Shown here: positions 1 to 8,187 of the stretch, piece by piece
Position numbering within the stretch: the stretch's first letter is position 1
Layout: every line of letters begins with the position of its first letter
The notes under the pieces: model-generated
What the model was told of the DNA's origin: nothing
The model's input: only the letters and a program-made list of their open reading frames with translations
Databases searched by the model: none
Translations under genes and position numbers: made by a program
Source of the DNA: Methanoregula sp. UBA247
Lineage (GTDB): Archaea; Halobacteriota; Methanomicrobia; Methanomicrobiales; Methanospirillaceae
Reading direction: 5' to 3'
DNA: 64,000 bases
NCBI GenBank assembly: GCA_002495055.1
Contig: DADR01000056.1
Coordinates: 1-64,000 of the forward strand

Positions 1-24
1 GTCATACCACTAGACCATCGATGC
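1..24 (-). tRNA. partial tRNA, 5' half, cut by window edge (possibly tRNA-Gly)
   Basis: Read on the minus strand, these 24 bases look like the start of a tRNA: a 7-nt acceptor strand GCATCGA, then T8-G9, then a D-arm whose GTC and GAC arms pair around AGTGGTAT. The anticodon, the T-arm and the 3' acceptor strand lie beyond position 1, so the identity is not shown. The D-arm resembles archaeal tRNA-Gly from memory, but that is a guess. The box TTATAAA at about 32-38 is too close to the gene to be its TATA box, so the promoter is unresolved. Confidence 0.6.
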
Positions 25-142
25 AATGATGCTTTATAATTTTAGTGAGCAGGGGTATTAATCATTCCCATTCTCTATTTCCTATAAAGAAAGGAAGAAC
101 AGGAATAAAAAAATTTAACTGATCTGAGTATATTATCTCATT

Positions 143-1531
143 TTAGAGAAATTTATCCCGATCGGGAATAATCGGGGTATCCTTTTTCCAGATATGGATA
201 TCCCGTGAACGATCAAAGTAGAATTTGGACTCCTCAGTTTTTCCTAACTCTTTATAACAGACACCGATATGGTTCCATGTACTGGCATTATTGGGCACCA
301 CATTTGCCACCATTTTGAATGTCTGGATTGCCGATTCGAGATATTTATTACTCATGTACAGCACTCCAATCATTTCAAGTGTTTCGCCGAGGTTGAAGAG
401 TAATTCCGGATTTTCAGGCGCAAGTTCAACAGCCCGCAGCAACGATTTGAGCGCACTTTTATTATCTCCCATTTCCCGGTAACAGAGACCAATTTCATTC
501 CAGACATGCGGTAGTTTGTCGTCAATCTCCAGTGCTTTATTGAATGCAACAATTGCATCCGGATATCTCTTATCCTGAGTATACAGCATGATCCCTTCTT
601 TGTAAAACGAGGTTGTTTTACCAAGAATCTTATCAAAAAATCCTTTAGCAGGTTTGGCAGTTTGTGGGGATACACCCTCAGCGGGATGTGCGACTGCATC
701 CTGTGACTCATCATGAATCACAATATCCTTGAATGTCGCAGTGACATCACGCACCGTTTCGACAGCTGCGATGAAATTCCCCTGCCCATCATAGAGTGGC
801 ATAGCTTTTGCCCAGAGCGTCCACTCGCTCCCATCTCTTTTTATTCCTTTGGTAACTGCGATAATCGGACCTTTGTCAACCCTGCTGACTATCATATACT
901 TTAATCGCTTAATCTCGTCATCCGGTTCGAATACGAGATTGGCAAGCATTTTTCTCCGGGTTCTAAAAAAGGGTTCTGCATAGATATAATCGCTTTTTTC
1001 CATCATATCGCTTGCCGGTGTATCAGTTAATTGTTCCATGGAAGTGTTCCATGCAACAACCTTCCCCACATGATCTATTGCAAAACCAGGATCCGATGAA
1101 AAATTGATCAGATCTGTAATAACTCTCCTGGTTGTACCCAGGTTTTTGCCAAGATAGGTCTTTTCTACGGCTGTTTTGACCATAGTGACCAGTTCACGGA
1201 ACTGCATCTCCGGGTTTTCGCCTTTTTTTAAGTAAAAGTTCGCACCCTGGTTGATTGCTTCGATTGCTGTGCGTTCATGCCCGACACCAGTAAAGATGAT
1301 CACCGGTGTGGTGTCTCCCTCTGAACGGAGAATTTTTAAAAATTCAATTCCATCAATCTCCGGCATATCGTAATCGACAACAATGGCATCATATGTTTTT
1401 TCTGGTAGGAGTTCAAGAGCCTCTTTTGCAGATTGTGTAGTGTGTATACTCATTTCCTGGGAACGTTCCGAAAAGAGTCTGAACACTTCAAGTAGTGCAG
1501 GTTCATCATCAATCAACAGGACAGAAAGCAA
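143..1531 (-). CDS. response regulator: REC-PAS-TPR protein
   Basis: A cytoplasmic signalling protein of 462 aa. Residues 1-125 form a receiver domain with the acidic pair in LLIDDEPALL, the phospho-acceptor Asp in IVVDYDMPEIDG and a Lys in YLKKGENP. A PAS domain follows (about 140-275), with the AWNTSMEQLTDT signature and a C-terminal RDVT cap. Residues about 310-440 hold three or four TPR repeats (for example AIVAFNKALEIDDKLPHVWN). There is no DNA-binding or enzymatic output domain, so the TPR part probably relays signals by protein contact; this is inference. The start codon is TTG at 1531, directly in front of the receiver fold and preceded by the G-rich run GGGGGG at suitable spacing. 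No histidine kinase is adjacent, so the partner is unknown. Confidence 0.9.
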   Translation of the reverse strand: MLSVLLIDDEPALLEVFRLFSERSQEMSIHTTQSAKEALELLPEKTYDAIVVDYDMPEIDGIEFLKILRSEGDTTPVIIFTGVGHERTAIEAINQGANFYLKKGENPEMQFRELVTMVKTAVEKTYLGKNLGTTRRVITDLINFSSDPGFAIDHVGKVVAWNTSMEQLTDTPASDMMEKSDYIYAEPFFRTRRKMLANLVFEPDDEIKRLKYMIVSRVDKGPIIAVTKGIKRDGSEWTLWAKAMPLYDGQGNFIAAVETVRDVTATFKDIVIHDESQDAVAHPAEGVSPQTAKPAKGFFDKILGKTTSFYKEGIMLYTQDKRYPDAIVAFNKALEIDDKLPHVWNEIGLCYREMGDNKSALKSLLRAVELAPENPELLFNLGETLEMIGVLYMSNKYLESAIQTFKMVANVVPNNASTWNHIGVCYKELGKTEESKFYFDRSRDIHIWKKDTPIIPDRDKFL

Positions 1532-1766
1532 GGCAGGACCCCCCTTTATCTATTAGTTCAATATCTCCCGGCAGATATAATAACAGAGCTTGAACTCCCA
1601 TGGTCCCATCGCTTTATTCGATGCAGGGATCATCAGCTCTAAAAGCCGGGGAAAATTAATCTTCAATGTGCAGGTGATGAACTACTGATACAGGGTACTC
1701 TGATCAAGAAAATTGAGTAATTAACAGATCGGAACAAGCTTTTTTTAAAAAATGAAAAGGGGGTGA

Positions 1767-2651
1767 TTAATACCCACGAATCTCAGTTTCCACCATTTCA
1801 AGATTTGCCAGCCGCTTTTCAAGTGGCGGGTGAGTTGAGAAGAGTTCCATAATGGTGTTTCCCGAAAGTGCCGGAATGATGAAAAACGCGTTTGCGCCTT
1901 CAATTTTTGCCTTTGCCTCGACAGGAACGACATCCATCCGACCACTAATCTTATTCAATGCTGACATAAGAGCCCTGGGATTTCTCGTAATATAAGCACT
2001 GCCACGGTCTGCGGCAAATTCACGGTAGCGGGATAGCGCGAGAATAAGCAAAGTACTTACTGCATACACAATGATCGAAACGATCCAGACAACAATCGTC
2101 CCCCCCCCACTTTCGCGGTTACGTCCCCCGAACATTGCGGAAAAGAAAAAGCTCTGCATGATCATCGAAGCTATCATCGCAATAAAGCTGGCCATTGTCA
2201 TGGTCAGGATATCCCGGTTCTTTACATGTGACAGCTCGTGTGCAAGCACTGCCTCGAGTTCTTCTTTGTTTAAGAGGCGCATAATCGAGTCCGTGCATGC
2301 GACGACTGCATGTTTGGGACTCCTTCCCGTTGCAAAAGCATTAGGTACCGGGCTTTGCATGATTGCAATCCTGGGGAGAGGGAGTTCTGCTTCCTTGCAG
2401 AGCTTCTCAACGGTCCGGTGCAGTTCGGGGTATTCATCCTTCTCCAGGATCCGCGCCCCGGTTGACCAGAGTACAAGCTTGTCAGAAAAGAAGTACTGGA
2501 CTAAACCCATTCCCACGGCTAATAATACTATCAACCAGAGACCAGCTCCGAATGCCAGGAGGATTGTCATAAATACAAGGTAGAGAATGAACAAGAAGAA
2601 CATCGTCAGCCAGACTCTACCGGTAAGGCCCCAGTCACGTTTCCATTCCAT
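1767..2651 (-). CDS. htpX: HtpX-like M48 zinc metalloprotease
   Basis: A membrane-bound zinc endopeptidase of 294 aa, the usual size for HtpX. The family degrades misfolded membrane proteins, with the active site facing the cytosol. Two transmembrane helices lie at about 14-55. The HEXXH zinc site is in AVLAHELSHVKNRD (about 135-148). Two more hydrophobic segments follow (about 155-210), then the third-ligand Glu region in SRYREFAADRGSAY. The C-terminal THPPLEKRLANLE segment is typical of the family. It stands alone, between a divergent DUF1917 gene and the response regulator. The start is an ATG followed by a Trp-rich N-terminus. Confidence 0.95.
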   Translation of the reverse strand: MEWKRDWGLTGRVWLTMFFLFILYLVFMTILLAFGAGLWLIVLLAVGMGLVQYFFSDKLVLWSTGARILEKDEYPELHRTVEKLCKEAELPLPRIAIMQSPVPNAFATGRSPKHAVVACTDSIMRLLNKEELEAVLAHELSHVKNRDILTMTMASFIAMIASMIMQSFFFSAMFGGRNRESGGGTIVVWIVSIIVYAVSTLLILALSRYREFAADRGSAYITRNPRALMSALNKISGRMDVVPVEAKAKIEGANAFFIIPALSGNTIMELFSTHPPLEKRLANLEMVETEIRGY

Positions 2652-2833
2652 AATTGATACATATTCGTTATCGGCGCTCTTAAAACAATCGAAAATTGCA
2701 ATACAATGCCTTCGAATTTTCCCTGATAGAATACTATTTTACCCTAGGGTTGTTTGAAAAAAGGATCCGGTAGTGGATCGCACAGCAGGATCAATACAAA
2801 AACTATTTTCTTGCCAACATCTGACAGGTACGC

Positions 2834-3484
2834 ATGACTGATGTCGATCCCGAAGCGCTGGCTGATGTGGCATATGGCATCTTCGAGCACTCCTTAAACC
2901 GGGGGCTCCAGATACAGGGTAAATACCTTTTTGCACTCGTCGAAGGCAGGATTGACTTCAAATCCGAGCTCATAGTAATTTTTGAGAAGTTTTCACTCGA
3001 ATATCCCCAGCTGTCAGAAGTATTATTGAAACGTTTTACCGACATCGACACAGTTTATGCCATGCTCTGTAATGGTGAAGGGGTTATCCCGTCAAAGACT
3101 ACGCAGATGTACTGGATTGTACAGGACGCTCCCGGTAGTGCCCCTGAGGCAATCGAAGATGAAAATGCTGGTAAATGGTTAATTTTTCAGGAGCCGGGAC
3201 TCGTGGATGAATCATGGAAGAAGATTCGTAACGCAACAGTATCACTCGATCTCGGTATATCAGCAAAAGTGAGTACATCAAAACCAAATCCTGAATCCCG
3301 CGACAGCCGAAAAGTCATCTATGTTTATACGAAAAACTGGGCGGATGAACTGGATGTCATGCGTGTCCGGGAAACACTCCGGACGTTGGGATTTATTGAA
3401 CGGATCGGCTACAAGCGGAACATCGAAACGTTTGCCGGGCAATATGCAAAGAAAGGGAAACGGGTGACCTATTACTCGTCATGA
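2834..3484 (+). CDS. DUF1917 / Bles03-like protein (eIF4E-like fold family)
   Basis: A 216-aa protein of unknown function. Residues about 90-215 match the DUF1917/Bles03 pattern as I remember it: an N-terminal YWIVQD strand, then GKWLIF, then VDESWKKI, an LGISAKVST strand, a VIYVYTKNW strand, and a C-terminal VRETLRTLGF followed by a Tyr/Lys-rich tail. Bles03 proteins have a fold related to the cap-binding protein eIF4E, but their activity is not established. The first 85 residues are helical and less familiar. It is divergent from htpX and convergent with the eL40 gene. The first ATG gives the full domain. Confidence 0.7.
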   Translation: MTDVDPEALADVAYGIFEHSLNRGLQIQGKYLFALVEGRIDFKSELIVIFEKFSLEYPQLSEVLLKRFTDIDTVYAMLCNGEGVIPSKTTQMYWIVQDAPGSAPEAIEDENAGKWLIFQEPGLVDESWKKIRNATVSLDLGISAKVSTSKPNPESRDSRKVIYVYTKNWADELDVMRVRETLRTLGFIERIGYKRNIETFAGQYAKKGKRVTYYSS

Positions 3485-3527
3485 TTTTTTAATATTTTAA
3501 AAATGGAAAAAATGTGATAAAGAAAAA
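3485..3527. terminator. T-rich convergent terminator region
   Basis: The 43 bases between the convergent DUF1917 and eL40 genes are rich in T-runs on both strands (ATTTTTTAATATTTT on plus; TTTTTCTTTATC and ATTTTTTCC on minus). Oligo-T is the known archaeal intrinsic termination signal, so this spacer probably ends both transcripts. There is no clear hairpin. Confidence 0.5.
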
Positions 3528-3674
3528 TTATGCCTTTCTTTCCTTGTTCTTTGGGCGCAGGTTCTGATAACCGCACTTTCTGCAACTTGTTGCGCGTATC
3601 GCATTACGTGCATTGCAATGCATACAAATTTTCACGTTGAGTAACCGGGCTTCGGCTTCGGGGAATTTTGCCAT
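3528..3674 (-). CDS. rpl40e: 50S ribosomal protein eL40
   Basis: A 48-aa zinc-ribbon ribosomal protein. It opens MAKFPEAEARLLN, followed by two CxxC knuckles, CMHC and CRKC, which together bind one zinc, then a basic tail ending PKNKERKA. This is the full length of archaeal eL40, a large-subunit protein. The ATG is at 3674 and the TAA at 3528-3530. It closes the minus-strand information-processing block, 45 nt downstream of the XTP pyrophosphatase gene. Confidence 0.95.
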   Translation of the reverse strand: MAKFPEAEARLLNVKICMHCNARNAIRATSCRKCGYQNLRPKNKERKA

Positions 3675-3719
3675 GGAACTTCACTCCTGTCTGCCCTTAT
3701 AACAAAGCTGTAAGACCTA

Positions 3720-4292
3720 TTAACCGTTTGTGTCACTCTTTAAAGGTCGGTATTCCTTCATGAACCATTCCCGGAATGCGGTAAGCGCCAGCGCACGGTG
3801 AGAAATTTTACTTTTCTCTTCAAATTTCAACTCTGCGAGAGTCCGCCCATCCACCTCAAAGATGGGGTCATACCCAAATCCCCCGCTTCCCCGGGGGACC
3901 GTGATGATCCTGCCGTGGATGGTCCCGGAAAAGTGACGGATGCCATGGTCATCGGCAAATGCAATCGCTGTCGTGAAGTGGGCATTGCGGTTTTCCACAT
4001 CTTTCATAAGTTTAAGAATGCCGGTGTTACCTATCGAGTGCAGCACATAAGCGGCATACGGGCCGGGAAATCCGTTCAGGGCATCGATGGAAAAGCTCGT
4101 GTCATCGACGATAAGCGGCGTGAGGAGATGATCATAAGCGAATTGTGCCTTCTGTCGGGAGATAACTTCCACATCATCAGACCGGATTTCAGGAATTTCA
4201 AGGGGGACATGGGTTACCTTAAGAAAACCACCAAAGAATTCCGCAACCTCTTTTGCCTTATTGGTGTTGCTCGTAACTATGGTGAGTATCAT
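3720..4292 (-). CDS. XTP/dITP diphosphatase (RdgB/HAM1 family)
   Basis: A 190-aa house-cleaning enzyme that hydrolyses non-canonical purine nucleoside triphosphates (XTP, dITP) to monophosphate and pyrophosphate. The family signature is visible at the N-terminus (TSNTNKAKEVAEFF), together with the catalytic acidic region LIVDDTSFSIDALNGFPGPY and the C-terminal GFGYDPIFEVDGRTLAEL and KISHRALAL motifs. Its ATG overlaps the TGA of the Kae1-Bud32 gene (ATGA), so translation is probably coupled. This neighbour is common in archaea. Confidence 0.95.
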   Translation of the reverse strand: MILTIVTSNTNKAKEVAEFFGGFLKVTHVPLEIPEIRSDDVEVISRQKAQFAYDHLLTPLIVDDTSFSIDALNGFPGPYAAYVLHSIGNTGILKLMKDVENRNAHFTTAIAFADDHGIRHFSGTIHGRIITVPRGSGGFGYDPIFEVDGRTLAELKFEEKSKISHRALALTAFREWFMKEYRPLKSDTNG

Positions 4293-5872
4293 AAATATCT
4301 CCCCCTCAGTTCGATCTCATGTTCACGGGTGATGACTTCAGCTGCCTCTGTAAACGTCTCTGCATAGCCGGATGTAAACGCTGCTTTAAGGGTATCCGCA
4401 TGTTCAGGCGCCGTACTCTCCAGTGTCTGGAAAAGGACATGGATATCTACTCCTCGCTGCTCGAGATCGGTATTTACCTGTGCAAGCCCAAAATCAATCA
4501 GAACGCACACACCATCATTTTCACGAAGGATTATATTACTGGTCGTGAGATCCCCATGCATTATCCCTGAAGAATGGAGCTTACCGATCATTTGCCCGGT
4601 TTTATACACTGCTGATTCAGTAAGATTCCGGGTAAGCAGAGTTCCCTTCACCTGTTCCATCACAATTGTATCCCCCGTGATATCGCTTATTATCGGTGTT
4701 GGAACTCCGCTCTTGCGTGCAGCAGCGATTAATCGTGCCTCTGCCCTGGTTCTCTCTGCAATGAGTCTTTTATCAAGTGCATGTACACGGTATGGTTTCA
4801 TGATCCGGCGCTTCTCAGCTTTACCGTTCCGGAAGGTCACGATTGCTTCCGCACCCCTTTTATGAGACAGCTGATCAGACACTATACAACCAGCTGCAGG
4901 AGGAATATTACTTTTCCAGGTCACTTCGACATCATCTGAGCGGAATGAAGGTTTGATCTGTGAGGATTCGATCGGAAGGGACGACCCGCTCTCAAGCATC
5001 AGTTTTCCCAAATAGGCAATCATTGCGCCATTATCTCCGAGATATTTTTGTTCGGGGACGAAGAACCGGGCACCACGGTCCTCACACATCATCCGAAGCA
5101 TTTCCTGCAACCTGCGATTTGCTCCAACACCTCCTACAAGGAGTACCTCGTCTTTTCCAGCAAGTGACATCGCGCGTTCAGTTACCTCAACGCACATGGA
5201 AAATGCAGTCTCCTGAAGGCTGAAACACACATCGGGAAGTGATGCCTTACTATCTTTTGCTGCTGAAACAAGTCCCGAAAAAGCAAGGTCCATACCCTTG
5301 ACCGTATACGGCAACTCGATGTATTGTCCAATCTTTGCCTGCGCCTCAATTATCGGACCCCCGGGATGAGGAAGACCTTTCGACCGGGCAAATTTGTCGA
5401 GAGCGTTGCCGATACCGATGTCAAGAGTCTCCCCGAAAATCCGGTACCGGCCGTTCAGGTACCCGATTACCTGGGTATTTGCACCGCTTGCATAGAGGAC
5501 AATCGGATCCTGGCAACCGGTAGCAAAACACCCTATTTCTATATGAGCCACGCAATGGTTAACACCCACCAGAGGAACATTCAGTGCCAGTGATAGTGAT
5601 CGGGCTGCAGTTGCTACTGTCCGAAGGCAGGGTCCAAGTCCCGGGCCTTGAGAGAATGCTATTCCGGTAACCTTCCTGGGTTCTTTAAGGATAGAAGAGA
5701 TGAGTTTTTTCATCACCGATGCATGATGCTGCGCTGCCTCCCGCGGGTGAATACCCCCCTGAGCCGGGCTATAGGGATCGGATGCAAGTGAAATGAGATC
5801 GCTATCAAAAAGAGCGGCACTGAGGTTCCATGCTGTCCCCTCAATCCCCAGTATCTGCCCAAAAAAAGGCAT
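4289..5872 (-). CDS. fused Kae1-Bud32, KEOPS tRNA t6A synthesis
   Basis: A 527-aa natural fusion of the two core subunits of the KEOPS complex. The complex adds threonylcarbamoyl to A37 of ANN-decoding tRNAs. Residues 1 to about 325 are Kae1/TsaD, an ASKHA-fold transferase with metal ligands H106 and H110 in NHCVAH, the glycine loop FSQGPGLGP and VLLVGGVGANRRL. Residues about 330-527 are Bud32, a small atypical kinase/ATPase with the Lys in RRIMKPYR, the catalytic loop MHGDLTTSN and the metal motif DFGLAQ. The fused form is known in several methanogens. The ATG at 5872 is 6 nt from the eS31 stop. Confidence 0.97.
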   Translation of the reverse strand: MPFFGQILGIEGTAWNLSAALFDSDLISLASDPYSPAQGGIHPREAAQHHASVMKKLISSILKEPRKVTGIAFSQGPGLGPCLRTVATAARSLSLALNVPLVGVNHCVAHIEIGCFATGCQDPIVLYASGANTQVIGYLNGRYRIFGETLDIGIGNALDKFARSKGLPHPGGPIIEAQAKIGQYIELPYTVKGMDLAFSGLVSAAKDSKASLPDVCFSLQETAFSMCVEVTERAMSLAGKDEVLLVGGVGANRRLQEMLRMMCEDRGARFFVPEQKYLGDNGAMIAYLGKLMLESGSSLPIESSQIKPSFRSDDVEVTWKSNIPPAAGCIVSDQLSHKRGAEAIVTFRNGKAEKRRIMKPYRVHALDKRLIAERTRAEARLIAAARKSGVPTPIISDITGDTIVMEQVKGTLLTRNLTESAVYKTGQMIGKLHSSGIMHGDLTTSNIILRENDGVCVLIDFGLAQVNTDLEQRGVDIHVLFQTLESTAPEHADTLKAAFTSGYAETFTEAAEVITREHEIELRGRYL

Positions 5873-5878
5873 TGAATC

Positions 5879-6064
5879 TTATTTTCTGAATTCGGTATAT
5901 CCGCACTTGCCACAGGTAGTCCGGTCCTTGTGGTCTGCCATCATAACTCCGGGTCCGCATCGTGGGCAGTATTTCTTGGTCGTGGTGACTTTAGCACCCT
6001 CGACCTTAAAATATGCCCCCCTCTTTTGTCCCTTGGCGACGGCTGCCTTTTTTGCTGCTGCCAT
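5879..6064 (-). CDS. rps27ae: 30S ribosomal protein eS31 (S27ae)
   Basis: A 61-aa small-subunit protein. After a basic N-terminus (KKAAVAKGQKRGAYF) it carries one zinc ribbon made of CPRCG and CGKCGYTEF. This corresponds to the ribosomal half of the eukaryotic ubiquitin-S27a fusion; archaea lack the ubiquitin part. It lies 2 nt downstream of eS24, the conserved archaeal order. Confidence 0.95.
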   Translation of the reverse strand: MAAAKKAAVAKGQKRGAYFKVEGAKVTTTKKYCPRCGPGVMMADHKDRTTCGKCGYTEFRK

Positions 6065-6066
6065 TG

Positions 6067-6366
6067 TTATGCAGCTCCTTCTTCCTTGGGTTTCGGCATC
6101 CCGCGCGCTGCAAGGTAGGGGCGTTCGGTCTTATTCCTGCCTTCTTCATTATCGTAAATACGTGCTGATCCGGTAATCTCTGTTTTGCCGAAGCTGTTGC
6201 GGAGCGTGTCAAGGGTTATCTGAGGCTCTTTTACATTAAGCAGGGCGCATAGTTTACCAATGATTTGCATACGGGAAGGGGTCGCACCATCGTATTTGAG
6301 GTTAAACTGAACCTCTCTTCTGGATAAAAGTTCATTTCTTTTATCGCTGGTGATCTCAAAGTCCAT
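6067..6366 (-). CDS. rps24e: 30S ribosomal protein eS24
   Basis: A 99-aa small-subunit protein. It begins MDFEITSDKRNELLSRREV and contains the conserved TPSRMQIIGKLCALLNV and FGKTEITGSARIYDNEEG segments. A slightly acidic tail follows (PKPKEEGAA). It heads a sub-operon with eS31, Kae1-Bud32, the XTP pyrophosphatase and eL40, and has its own TATA box upstream. Confidence 0.96.
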   Translation of the reverse strand: MDFEITSDKRNELLSRREVQFNLKYDGATPSRMQIIGKLCALLNVKEPQITLDTLRNSFGKTEITGSARIYDNEEGRNKTERPYLAARGMPKPKEEGAA

Positions 6367-6393
6367 CGATATCCTGTAATTATTGGAAACCGG

Positions 6394-6407
6394 CTTATTT
6401 ATAATAT
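6394..6407 (-). promoter_or_regulatory. TATA box of the eS24 operon
   Basis: Read on the minus strand this is ATATTATAAATAAG, a good archaeal TATA element centred about 34 nt upstream of the eS24 ATG at 6366. It predicts a transcript start only a few bases before the gene. It shows that the ribosomal-protein part of the block can be transcribed independently of the aIF2 gamma part. Confidence 0.65.
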
Positions 6408-6477
6408 GAGCCTCTCACAGATGCCTTTTAAAAAAACAAAGAGAAAAATTCAGGAAATTTCATAAAAAAATACGAGT

Positions 6478-6969
6478 TCATACAGCTGTGCGGATAAAAT
6501 GCGTCAGAAAATGGCGGGCAGTTTCCCTTGCCTCATGATTTACGATTCGAAGAACGACTCCCTTATGTGGTTGTCCGTATAACACGACAGCACCGTCCGG
6601 AGCAGCGATAACAAGCGGGATCACCGCGAGATCTTCTTCACCTTCTACAATAACCGTGACCGGGGGATTCCGGATTGCGTGATTGAGCGCGCGGATCAGG
6701 TCATCGGTTATTGTACCCGCTGGATTTTTTACTCTGATACACTCCCCGCGGAATACCGGCATCCGTCTGCACGGTAATCTCATGGAGTACCCATCGACAA
6801 CAGCAATAGCCGGTATGATACCCCTTTTCTGGAGGTTGTGAGTGACAACATCTCCGACGGTATATACAGTACTGTCAGTAATCTTTGGTATAATCTCATC
6901 GATGTCAGCATACAGCTCGCCGAAAGGTTCCTGGAAAAGCTTCCGGTGCTCATCGGGAAGTATGAGCAT
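6478..6969 (-). CDS. GTP-dependent dephospho-CoA kinase (DUF359)
   Basis: A 163-aa protein of the DUF359 family, shown in Thermococcus to be the archaeal GTP-dependent dephospho-CoA kinase. It performs the last step of coenzyme A synthesis, phosphorylating the 3'-OH of dephospho-CoA. Visible motifs are TVGDVVTHNLQKRGIIPAIA followed by VDGYSMR, then KNPAGTITDDL and the acidic EGEEDLAVIPLV segment. The ATG at 6969 overlaps the Spt4 stop (TGATG). A TTG one codon upstream is possible but less likely. Confidence 0.9.
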   Translation of the reverse strand: MLILPDEHRKLFQEPFGELYADIDEIIPKITDSTVYTVGDVVTHNLQKRGIIPAIAVVDGYSMRLPCRRMPVFRGECIRVKNPAGTITDDLIRALNHAIRNPPVTVIVEGEEDLAVIPLVIAAPDGAVVLYGQPHKGVVLRIVNHEARETARHFLTHFIRTAV

Positions 6970-7175
6970 CAACGAACCTTCAATGCATAGCGACCCGGAA
7001 GTTTGATGTTCATCCTTTTCGCTACCTCAGAATTTTCCGGATCAATGATGACAAGGTACCCGGACCAGTCGTCACTCAAATTAGTCGTGCCGCAGATCAC
7101 ACAGATCTCGCCATCTACTACACGATGACAATCACGGCAGACTTTTCCCTGCTTTTTCTTATTCGCCGGAGGCAT
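6969..7175 (-). CDS. spt4: transcription elongation factor Spt4 (RpoE'')
   Basis: A 68-aa zinc protein that pairs with Spt5 and clamps RNA polymerase for processive elongation. Two knuckles are seen, CRDCHR and CVICG, followed by the conserved DDWSGYLVIIDPENSEVAK segment. The gene starts inside the end of rpo7 (17-nt overlap), the usual archaeal rpo7-spt4 arrangement. A GAGG ribosome site lies 8 nt before the ATG. Confidence 0.95.
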   Translation of the reverse strand: MPPANKKKQGKVCRDCHRVVDGEICVICGTTNLSDDWSGYLVIIDPENSEVAKRMNIKLPGRYALKVR

Positions 7176-7800
7176 TCTCCTTCCTCTTATTCTTGCCCTT
7201 ATCCTTTCCTGTCTCTTTTGGTACAGCCGAGGGTTTCTGGTCTTTCTCTTTTTCCTTATTCATCTCTTCTTCAAGCCAGAGAGCAGTCCCAAGTCCTGCC
7301 TGTCGCATGGTAAGCCCGATCTTGCTGTCACGCGGTTCCCGCTCATTCAGGGAGAGGGTCACAACGCGAACGCGGACAACCTCACCTACACCGATGAATC
7401 TTTTAGACTCCTGGCAGATGAGACGGGAGTTCTTCTCATCGTAGTTGATATACTCATCCGAGATCTGGCTGACGTGTAGCATCGCATCAATAGGACCCAG
7501 GCTGACAAAAGCGCCGAAACTTGTCGTCTCGACAACAAGTCCCTCAATTACTTCCTGTAACGTAAGACGGAGTACCATGGCTTCAAACTTCACGTCATAA
7601 TAGACGCCCCCGTCACCAGGTACGAGTTCGCCTTCGCCGACATCCTGGACTTTCGTAACACAGATGAAAATCCCGATCTCTTTATCAATGCTGCCTTCAA
7701 GCTGCTCCTGCAAGACCTCAAGAATCACTTTTTCAAGTTTTTCGCCCAGTCGCTGGGGGGGTACCCGCACCTTGTCCTCAAGCATTAACTTATGATACAT
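7159..7800 (-). CDS. rpo7: RNA polymerase subunit Rpo7 (RpoE')
   Basis: A stalk subunit of the archaeal RNA polymerase, 213 aa. It has an N-terminal RNP-like domain (MYHKLMLEDKVRVPPQRLG) and then an S1/OB RNA-binding domain at about 80-165 (VVETTSFGAFVSLGPIDAML; SRLICQES). It binds Rpo4 and nascent RNA and helps open the promoter. The C-terminus is a Lys/Glu-rich extension of about 30 residues (NKEKEKDQKPSAVPKETGKD), longer than in most homologues and probably disordered. It overlaps spt4 and follows the PIN gene. Confidence 0.95.
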   Translation of the reverse strand: MYHKLMLEDKVRVPPQRLGEKLEKVILEVLQEQLEGSIDKEIGIFICVTKVQDVGEGELVPGDGGVYYDVKFEAMVLRLTLQEVIEGLVVETTSFGAFVSLGPIDAMLHVSQISDEYINYDEKNSRLICQESKRFIGVGEVVRVRVVTLSLNEREPRDSKIGLTMRQAGLGTALWLEEEMNKEKEKDQKPSAVPKETGKDKGKNKRKENASGE

Positions 7801-7803
7801 CTT

Positions 7804-8187
7804 TTACCTCCGCAATATCTCCAGTTTTTTCTGATTTCTCATTGATATTACTCCTATACCACGTGTGAGCAATGCATCCCTGACATGCCGATCATTGGTA
7901 ACCACCATACATGCATTCCGTGTTGCATATTCAATCATCTGCTCATCGACGGATCCCGAATTTGTATCTCCGCCTTCCACAACGGTACATCTTTCACCAA
8001 GCACAAGACCATGCCGGGCAGCGGCTCCATCCCTCCCTTTTGCCCGGGAGAGCCCGGTAAGTTCCCTGATTACGCCCGAAAGCACGACTGGTTCAAATGC
8101 CCCGAGAAGGGAGCGAAGTTCGTCGAAAATATCGATCTGGAATTGCACAGGCATCATGAGTGCATTGGCATCCAGAAGGATTTTCAC
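7804..8187 (-). CDS. PIN-domain nuclease-like protein (Fcf1/UPF0129-like)
   Basis: A 127-aa PIN domain with the expected acidic residues: Asp in KILLDANALM, Glu in VIRELTGL, Asp in SVDEQMIEYA and Asp in VVTNDRHVRD. The archaeal protein encoded beside aIF2 gamma is related to eukaryotic Fcf1/Utp24, a rRNA-processing nuclease; the archaeal substrate is not proved. The start is GTG at 8187, which overlaps the aIF2 gamma TGA (GAGTGA). The longer reading frame upstream only duplicates aIF2 gamma sequence in another frame. It lies 3 nt from rpo7. Confidence 0.85.
   Translation of the reverse strand: MKILLDANALMMPVQFQIDIFDELRSLLGAFEPVVLSGVIRELTGLSRAKGRDGAAARHGLVLGERCTVVEGGDTNSGSVDEQMIEYATRNACMVVTNDRHVRDALLTRGIGVISMRNQKKLEILRR

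Noticed and set aside
32..38. TATA box for the left-edge tRNA
   Set aside because: TTATAAA ends about 8 nt before the tRNA, too close to place the start at the usual distance of about 26.
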